Source of the DNA: Plasmodiophora brassicae
Lineage: Eukaryota; Endomyxa; Phytomyxea; Plasmodiophorida; Plasmodiophoridae
Direction of reading: 5' to 3'
Assembly (NCBI GenBank): GCA_039704465.1
Contig: JASFAU010000008.1
Coordinates: forward strand, 1-64,000
Length of the DNA: 64,000 bases
This document shows positions 55,079 through 64,000 of this stretch, in pieces. How positions within the stretch are numbered: the first letter of the stretch is position 1; the number at the start of each line of letters is the position of its first letter. The notes below the pieces were generated by a model. That model saw only the letters and a list, made by a program, of their open reading frames with translations. It was not told where the DNA came from and did not search any database. Both the position numbers and the translations under genes were made by a program.

Positions 55079-57434
55079 ATGGGCAATTACCTGCCGACCG
55101 CGAACCGCACGATTCGCGTGAAGGACGACCCCCTGTCCAGCGTTCTCCATGCCTACCGGGATCGTACGTCGCACACACAAGCGGTCCGCTGTGCTGCCCC
55201 TGGATCTGACGCCCCTGGGTCGTGTGCGACGACCTCGTCAGTGACCATCACCCAGGTCCGGGACGTCTACGCGACGTACGCCGACCTGTTCCCCGGGCAC
55301 AACAAGCTGGACGCCGACCAGTTCGACCAGGTGTTCGGCAGCGTGTTCGGGGATACCGACCCGCACTTCAGCGCCTGGGCGGCAGGCCCCGGCGGCGTCC
55401 CCATCCTGCAGGTCTTCGTCGGCATCGCCATCCACTGCCAGGGCGACCTGGCGCAGCGCAGCGACCTCGTGTTCGACGTCTACGACCTGGACGGGTCCGG
55501 GTCGATGGCCGCCGACGAGGTCGTCATGCTCCTGCAGGACGCCCTGCGCGCCATGTGCCGAATGGCCGGCACGCGGCCCGCCCTGGACAGCGAATGCCTG
55601 CTCGGCGCCCAGGTTCGCGCCTGCCCGGGGGCCAGGTCGCGACACCTCAAACGATCCATGTTCGCAGATGGTCGCACACGGCATCATCCAGCAGGCGGGC
55701 GAGCGGCCACAGGCGATCATCCACCGGGACGACTTCACGTCGTGGGCCACATCCGATGTTGGTCAGTGTGGCGCCCTGGCGCTGTGCAGCGACCCCCGTC
55801 GACGGCTGGGTGACGTGCGCCTGCGCTCCAGACGTGGCGCTGTACGTTGACGGGTTCACGATGCATACCGAGGTGCGCGTCGCGTCCGTCCAGATGCGGA
55901 TGGTCGTGCTCGGCGCCATGGACCGGTTCGACGGCTGCGCGTCGCGCGTCGACGGCTCTGTCCACATGGCCGCCGCCGAGTACCAGCTGAACGCGCTGCT
56001 CGTCCGGCCGCTGTCGCCCGCCGAGATCGACCTGCTGCACCGTCACGACCCGATCAACGGCAGCACGCGCTGCCAGCGCGCCACGTTCGAGGTCTTCGCG
56101 CGCTCGCTCGTCATCTTCCGCATCGTGTCGAAGGACACGGACCGGCCGTTGCCGGTGTCGCAGGTCGAGTCCCTGGTCTGGCTGCTGAACGGGTTCCAGC
56201 CGTCGCCGCACCGCCTCCGCGCCGAAGTCGCCACCCTGGGGATCGAGGAAGGCGCGCGCATCGTCCACCACGCTGCGCCCCTGGTCGGTGCTGGCGCGTC
56301 ATCAACGATCGTCTGCCTGACCCTTCAATACCTAGGTGGACAGGCTGACCTGGCTGCGGGCGCAGTGCTCCGACGCGAAGGTCGACGAGCGCCTGTACGA
56401 GGAGTTCGACCGGTACGACCAGGACCACAGCGGGAAGCTGTCGCTGGCGGAAGTGTCGGAAATGCTGTTCGACACGATGGCCCGGGACAACATCGGCGTC
56501 GAGGTGATCAAGGCGTCCAGCCAGGCGTCGCAGCTGATGCGGTCGATGGTCGGCGCGCTGGCCGCCGAGATCGTCGACGAGATCGACGCCGACGGCGACC
56601 AGCACGTCACGTGGCCCGAGTTGCGATCCAGGTGGGCGCACGTCAAACAGCGACGCGACGCGTTGGCCAGGTGGATCCTGGACTATAACCTGACGTTCGT
56701 CAGCCGATGTGTGTCGCCTGCCCCTAGACGCAGCGCAGGGCCGGCCACTGACCGTACTCGTCTGCAGATTTCGCGTTCGATGCCGACGGCAACGCCTGCC
56801 TGGACGAGCTGGAGATCCAGGCGGCGTACGTCGCACCGGCGCGCCTGTGTGCACACCGAATGCCATGGGGGTTCATGCGTGTGCCCGTTGTAGGTTGCTG
56901 CAACGGATGAGGCCGCTGGTTCTGGACGGAACCGTCAAGATGGCCGAGGCGAACGATCTGGTGCGACAGACGACCGGGACGATCATCGAGGTCTCCGACA
57001 AGGATCACAAGTGGGTCCACCTGGCACACGTCGTTGTGCCGCTGCCTGACATGGGCGATAGTGGGACGGTGTCCATTGCCGAATTCACCGAATGCGCCCA
57101 GCGGATCGCCAGCGTCGAGGCCGACATGATGCTCAGGGCCCGGCACAAGAAGGTGGACAGGCTCGCCAACGCCGCCTACGCAGCGCAGTTGCCCAAGGCC
57201 AAGATCGCCATCGTGTCCCGGCTCGCCAGCTTGGGCAAAGCGAAACCTGCTGCAGGGACGGCGCCCCAGCCGACAGTGGCAGGTACCACTGCTGCCGGGA
57301 CGGCGGCCGCCACACAGACGTGCACTGTCGAGGCCGAGCAGGGCGGCCGGCCTCCCGAAGCCGACACGTTCATCCAGGCATCGAAGCGCAAACCGAAACT
57401 GAAGAGGCCGAAACGACGTGAACCAGCGGCATAG
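55079..57434 (+). CDS. Large EF-hand calcium-binding protein
   Basis: About seven exons read by eye. The likely start is 55079 (MGNYLPTANRTIRVKDDPLS). Introns are near 55154-55240, 55620-55667, 55759-55830, 56251-56331, 56709-56769 and 56848-56890, all keeping phase. Five canonical EF loops: YDLDGSGSMAADE, YDQDHSGKLSLAE, IDADGDQHVTWPE, FDADGNACLDELE and MGDSGTVSIAE. A region without EF motifs separates the first from the rest (VLGAMDRFDGCAS..LNALLV). The tail is basic (KRKPKLKRPKRREPAA), possibly nuclear or membrane-binding. No catalytic domain is seen, so a calcium sensor or scaffold of unknown partner. Confidence 0.78.
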
Positions 57435-57566
57435 CCGGGGAGTCGACGCCTCTGCAATGAGAACCGCGGCACCTCTCGTACACGCTCTTGGTGTGCCCGC
57501 TTCTCGTACCTCGCAAGCCTGTGGCGGAGCCGTACAGCGAGATGATAGATAGCGCGCCCGTTTCAT

Positions 57567-59471
57567 TCATTTCCCTTTGCGTCCCTTCTTGAACCGCGCC
57601 TTGCCGAGGCCGCCTTTGCCTTTGTTCAGCTTCAGCGGGTTCGCCTTCTGTCGCTGGTGTTTCAGGCGGTACCGGTCGCGCTTGTTCATGCGCGACTCGG
57701 CCAACCGCTTAGCGGGACCGCGTCGGTCGTTCTGCTCCTCCGGCATCGGGGCGGCACCGTTCGGGTCGTGCGGGAGCAAGTACGAGGGGATCCTGCTCAG
57801 ATGAGGCTTCACGCTCGCCGGTCGCAGGACGCGATCATGCAGCAGGGCCAGTTCCCTGGGGTTGTCCTCGAAATGGCTCTGCAGCCGTTCGCTGTTGACA
57901 ATCTCCTCCTTGAGCTGCGATAGGCGCGCCTCCTTGACCGCCTTCGTCGTGATCGACGCCAGCACGTCCGACACCCGGTACGAGAACGCCCGTACAGCAT
58001 CCATCTCCAACTCCAACGGCTTAAGATCGCAAACACCATCCTGCACACGTGGACACGCCCGTCAGACGATCAGGGCAGACGGACAGCAATGCAATCAAGC
58101 GGACCTCGTCCGTGTAATGGTCGATGACGCGCTGCCAGAGATCGGACTGGGCATCAACGTGCGGCAGCAGGGTAATGGACGTCCCCGATGCACCGTTACG
58201 AGCGCACCGTCCAACACGATGGACATAGGCAGCCAGCGTGGTCGGCAGGTCGAAGTTGACGACGTTAGCAACGTCGACGAAGTCTATGCCGCGGGCGGCG
58301 CTGAACGACGCCGGGTCACAGGCGCCGTCTGTCGCGATCAGGTGGTCAATCAGGCCGCGGTTGAACGAGTTGATGGTGTCAGCACGCGAGTTCACTGGGA
58401 GTTCCTCGTTCAGGACGGCGGACCGCACGCCAAACCCTTCCAGGAACAGGCGTAGTTTGTAGGCGGCAGCGACATCGGAGACAAAGAACAGGGTCTTGCC
58501 CTGCAGGAACGGGCCGCCCACCTTCATCAACGCGAACACGATCAGGTGACGGTCGTCAAACGAGCAGGGTATGACGAGTTGTCGTAAGGCGTCGTCAGAC
58601 TCGTCCTCGTCGTTCAGTGTGACCGTAACCGGATGTCGCAGGACCAACGATTTCAGAGCGTCCAGCTCAGGGTTCAGCGTTGCCGAAACGAGAATCGTCT
58701 GTGCGGCCCCAATAATGCTGTGCAACTCCCGAAGATCGTCGTCGTGGCCATACGACAAAACAAGATCGGCTTCATCGACAATCAGCATCCGGAAGGGGAC
58801 CTTTGATCCCGAACTATAAGCAACGCCAACGTCAGAGGTGCGGACGCCAGGGACGGGAAGTCCGATGGGTATCACCTTTGCCGGAGCGTAGTGAGCACAC
58901 TGGACGGTGTACCGATGACGATATGGGACAGGCCATCGTCAGGTAACGGCGCGGACGCGTTTCGTTCGTCAACGCTAATCAGCGAGATCGCGTCATAGGA
59001 GAAATGCAGGAGGCTGGAAGCGACCTGTGCGGTCTGTTTGCAGAGATCCTTCGTTGGAACTAAAACAAGGACCCGGGAGCAGATCTGTGTGGATCTGCGT
59101 GTCAGACGTGTGCCGACACAGGTGACTCGGGCTCAACGAACGTTTTGGGATTTCAGCGTCAGCAAATGCTGGACGGCAGGAACTAGGAACGCCAACGTCT
59201 TCCCACTTCCTGTCTTCGCTCGTACCATCATATCTTTGCCTGCCAGGCAATCGCAGCACGTCAGGTTGGGTGGCAGGCCACGATGCGCGAACACATCCGA
59301 ACCGGTAAGTGCGATCGGAATGGTATGCGATTGGATTAGGGTCGGTCGTACGAGGCCCATCTTGGCAGTAGCCTTCCACAGACGTGCATCTAGGCCCATC
59401 CTTGTGAAGGCCTTCGCTGGCTGGGTGGCAGCACCAGAGGCGCTGCCGCTGGGTTCAGGCGCGCCCGGCAT
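57567..59471 (-). CDS. DDX56/Dbp9-like DEAD-box RNA helicase
   Basis: Five exons: 59471-59303, 59239-59142, 59084-58876, 58813-58105, 58040-57567 (introns 57-64 nt). Motifs in order: Q motif (GLVRPTLIQSHTIPIALTG), motif I AKTGSGKT, VLVLVPTKDLCKQ, VIGTPSS, motif II as VDEADLVLSYGHDDDL, motif III as VSATLNPE, LNEELPVNSRADTINSFNRG, and motif VI as YVHRVGRCARNGASG. The YGHDDDL segment after DEAD and the loop DGACDP near ARGIDF are characteristic of Dbp9/DDX56. The basic tail (RMNKRDRYRLKHQRQKANPL) supports nucleolar function in 60S biogenesis. Complete. Confidence 0.93.
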
Positions 59472-61130
<1,659 letters not shown>

Positions 61131-61200
61131 GCAGGCGTCATCACATCGAGGAGTGTCTGTAAAACGAGTCACTTGCTGTCGTTCGCCCTCTTGCAACCGT

Positions 61201-61901
61201 TTATTCTTCGCCGGCCGCCTGTGGCTTCTGATGCGCGTGCTGCTGTTGCGACAGGAACGTGTTGTACGCCAGGCCGACCGTGTTGGTCCACAGGACCTGA
61301 TACCGGACGGGTACGACGGCGAAGTTGACCGCGATGGCGATCGGCCAGACGGCGTAGTTCACCAGCATGGTGTCCACGAACCGGTCCTGGATCCTGGCCG
61401 CGATGCGATCCGGTGGATGGCCGGATATCAGCCCCATGATGGCGAAGAACCCCAGCGTGGTCAACGGGGCAGCCGTCGCCTACCGACACGGCCACGTTCA
61501 GCCGAATTGAGGCATCTGCGACAGCGAGCGCGACCGTACCTGATCCAGGGCGACCTTCTTGACAGTTCGCAACGGCACGTTGGCTGGGAAGAGCGCCTCC
61601 AGCCGGCCGTACCACCAGTGCAGGAACGGCCCAACGAACAGGCCGCCGAACGCTGCCATGCGCGTCGTCCGGGCCAGGTCGTTCCGTTGCGCCGGGTCGT
61701 CGAGCCTCTCAAACGCTTGCTGGACCTGGTCGCCGGCTGCGCCGATGGTCGCCGCCGTCACCGACTTCGTCACCCGTGGATGGGTCTGCCCCGCACACAC
61801 ACACACACACACACGCCCAGCGTTCAGCGCCTCATCACGGACGGGGGCCGTGCCGTTTGACCGACCGATAGTTTGTTGGCATACCACGACAGGATCGACA
61901 T
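61201..61901 (-). CDS. Mpv17/PMP22-family membrane protein
   Basis: Three exons: 61901-61866, 61785-61540, 61479-61201, about 186 residues. MSILSWYANKLS splices to THPRVTKSVTAATIGAAGDQ, matching the family's WYLxxLxxxPxxTKxxTxxxLxxxGD start. Then RTTRMAAFGGLFVGPFLHWW, YGRLEALFPAN, KKVALDQ, LVNYAVWPIAIAVNFAVVPV and VLWTNTVGLAYNTFLSQQQ. It has four membrane helices and acts as a channel or homeostasis protein of the inner mitochondrial or peroxisomal membrane. The first intron is 80 nt and contains an AC repeat. Confidence 0.88.
61794..61814. repeat. (CA)n microsatellite in intron 1 of the Mpv17-like gene
   Basis: About ten dinucleotide repeats close to the acceptor site, seen as GT repeats on the coding strand. 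Length variation could affect splicing. Confidence 0.9.
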
Positions 61902-62270
61902 GACCGCCGGCCAGGGCAACTCGCAACGGGGCACCGACGCCGGACCGTGCCGTCTGCCGGGCACCGACCCAGCGCAGTTTTCCAGCCGCCAGCTTTACCA
62001 ATATGGAGCGATGCCGCTGGGAACATTCCAACGTCGTCTGCTCTCGGGTTCGCATTGTCAAGTCCGATGGAACCTGTTCCTGTCCGCATTCGGTTCCGGT
62101 ACAAGCCCCATCCGCTTATCGTGGCCAGTTTTGGGCGAAGGGACGGTGACGGGCTTTTGGTGGCGGGTTGTTGGACGCCGCGGGGGGCACACGGCCACGG
62201 GGGGAGGTGACCGTGACGCAACGCGTCCCATTTCGCGGCGGGGGCGTCGGGCTTCGTTGGTAACGACGCC
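61902..62270. other. Divergent intergenic region
   Basis: Between the Mpv17-like gene (minus) and glycine decarboxylase (plus), so a shared promoter zone for two probably mitochondrial proteins. No motif recognised. Confidence 0.5.
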
Positions 62271-64000
62271 ATGCATCGCCTGATGGCCGTGTCGTCGGCC
62301 ATGCCTGCCCGCGCCGCAGGGCGTTGTCTGGTGTCGCGCCGTCACCTGTCGGCGATATCCATGTCGGAGTCGTTCCTGCCGCTGGATACGTTCGTCAACC
62401 GGCACTGCGGGTCGTCGCCGGACGAGATCCAGACGATGCTCGACGTTGTCGGCGTCAACCATCTCGAGGGGCTCTCCGAGCAATGCGTCCCGAAGGATAT
62501 CTACCTGCAGCGACTCCTGAAGGTCTGGCCCGGGCGATTTGGCGCTTGCCCATCATGTACGCTGATCGTGTCGTGGGTGGTGTGCCGTCCAGGTCCCGCC
62601 CGCCAAAGGCGAAACCGAGGCGCTGGCACAACTGCATCGGATCATGTCCAGGAATCAGGTCCTCCGGAGCCATATCGGATGCGGATACTATGGCACCGTC
62701 ACGCCCGGTACCATGCGTGGCGCCGTCTCTCTGCCCTGACGCGCGCCTCGCTCATCACGCCGTGCAGGTGTCATCCTGCGGAACATCCTCGAAAACCCGG
62801 CTTGGTACACGCCCTACACGCCGTACCAGGCGGAGATCTCGCAGGTGACGTCGCACCTGGCGCACAGGGCGCGCGCGTTCCCCTGGTGACGGTTGTCCTG
62901 CAGGGTCGCCTGGAGATGCTCCTGAACTTCCAGACGATGGTCTGTGACCTGACCGGCCTGCCTGTCGCCAACGCCAGCCTTCTCGACGAGGGTACGGCCG
63001 CTGCCGAAGCCATGCTCCTGGCGTACAACGCGTGCAACAAGCAGGCGCATAAGCTTCTGGTACGCCTGGCCCGCCATGTCCGGTTCGGGCTCTGATCTGT
63101 CGCCTGTTAGGTGTCTCCCAAGCTGCACCCGCAGACGCTGGCAGTGATCAAGACGCGGGCGGCGCCGTTCGGTATCGAAGTCATCGCCACGAAGCCATCG
63201 ACCTGGCCGAGAATCCTGGAACGCGGTTCGGTGTTCGGCGCCATCGTCCAGTACCCGTCGACGGACGGCGTCCTGAAGGACTGGTCGGAGGAGTGCGACC
63301 TGGTCCATAAGAGCGGCGGCCTGTTCGTCGTCGCCAGCGATCTGCTGGCGCTGACCGTCGTGAAACCGCCCGGCGAGTGGGGCGCCGACGTCGTCGTCGG
63401 AAGTTCGCAGCGGTTTGGCGTCCCGATGGGGTACGGCGGCCCGCATGCCGCCTTCTTCGCCTGCCGCGATGAACTGAAACGCCGCGCGCCTGGACGTATC
63501 ATCGGCGTTTCCCGCGACGCACGAGGACAGCGCGCGCTTCGTATGGCCATCCAGACGCGGGAACAGCACATCCGCCGCGACAAAGCCACCAGCAACATTT
63601 GTACTGCCCAGGTCAGTAGGCACAAGTGTGTTTACATGTTCGCGCGTCGACGTTGCTGACGTCATGTCCATCAGGCGCTGCTGGCGAACGTTGCGGCCGC
63701 GTATGCCATGTACCATGGGCCGAAAGGCCTTCGCGCCATTGCCAATCGGGCCATGCGAGCGGCGCAAGTCGCCCGCCTGGGCCTCGAGAAGCTGTCCTAC
63801 AAATGTTACGGCGAGTTCGGCAGCACGTTCGACACGGTCACGTTCGGTGTCAGCGATGCGAAAGCGTTCGCTGAGGTCGGTATCGACCACGGGTTCAACT
63901 GTCGCATCGTGTCCGACCGCGTTGCGTCGCTGTCGTTCGACGAGACGGTGCAACTGGGCGACCTGCAGGAGATCTACAAGGCGATCGGGAAAGTGAAGGA
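62271..64000 (+). CDS. Glycine decarboxylase (glycine cleavage P protein), 5' part
   Basis: Runs off the window end. The N-terminus [20 protein letters not shown] has the character of a mitochondrial presequence. Then [20 protein letters not shown], and after introns [112 protein letters not shown] and [20 protein letters not shown]. At least five introns (62523-62592, about 62714-62770, 62836-62900, 63060-63112, 63612-63674) keep phase. The enzyme decarboxylates glycine with PLP; the PLP lysine is beyond the window. Confidence 0.93.

Noticed and set aside
53885..55180. 431-codon minus-strand open frame
   Set aside because: It is antisense to the METTL17-like gene and a by-product of GC-rich codon use; no family features.

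Overview
The window is nuclear DNA of a flagellated, intron-containing protist. The genes are split by many short introns (mostly 47-67 nt, GT..AG), coding DNA is GC-rich, and products include nucleolar, mitochondrial, ciliary and secretory-pathway proteins. The DM10-domain ciliary protein, the 7TM-RGS receptor and the MULE and chromovirus transposons point away from bacteria and from plants or animals. A rhizarian such as a plasmodiophorid would fit, but that is only an inference from general character; no sequence here proves the lineage.

Layout. 0.2-4.7 kb: an apparently intact Mutator-like (MULE) transposon with terminal inverted repeats and a transposase gene of about a dozen exons. 5-16.5 kb: an accessory region built around an imperfect head-to-head duplication. 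It carries two divergent ubiquitin-specific-protease genes (7.0-8.6 kb minus, 11.1-12.6 kb plus), a damaged unknown gene between them, and dispersed and tandem non-coding repeats. 16.6-27.1 kb: two paralogous minus-strand leucine-rich-repeat genes. Each has one large first exon (signal peptide plus F-box-like segment) followed by an array of 69-nt exons, one LRR per exon, each with its own conserved intron of about 57 nt. There are 26 units in the first gene and 14 in the second. Relics of a non-LTR retrotransposon lie between them. 28-37 kb: a housekeeping or signalling stretch with a 7TM-RGS protein, an EFHC/Rib72-like ciliary protein, an F-BAR-like protein and KRI1. 37.3-42.6 kb: a Ty3 chromovirus with two identical 197-bp LTRs and a CATAT target duplication, so a very recent insertion. 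42.7-47.8 kb: a double-domain GlcNAc-transferase, a myosin-light-chain/calmodulin-like protein and a membrane protein with a possible cellulose-binding-type domain. 47.8-50.6 kb: gene-poor, with a long hairpin. 50.6-64 kb: dense ordinary genes: CNNM transporter, Siw14-like phosphatase, METTL17/Rsm22, a five-EF-hand protein, DDX56/Dbp9 helicase, GDP-fucose synthase, Mpv17-like protein and the 5' part of glycine decarboxylase.

The most notable system is the exon-per-repeat LRR pair. Exons are symmetric (phase 2 to phase 2) and the genomic unit is a nearly constant 126 bp. Repeats can therefore be gained, lost or skipped without changing frame, while a retained intron usually stops translation at once. 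Several otherwise good frames (chromovirus, GlcNAc-transferase, second LRR gene) are broken by single missing bases; whether these are real mutations or assembly errors is the main caveat. All exon boundaries were placed by eye.
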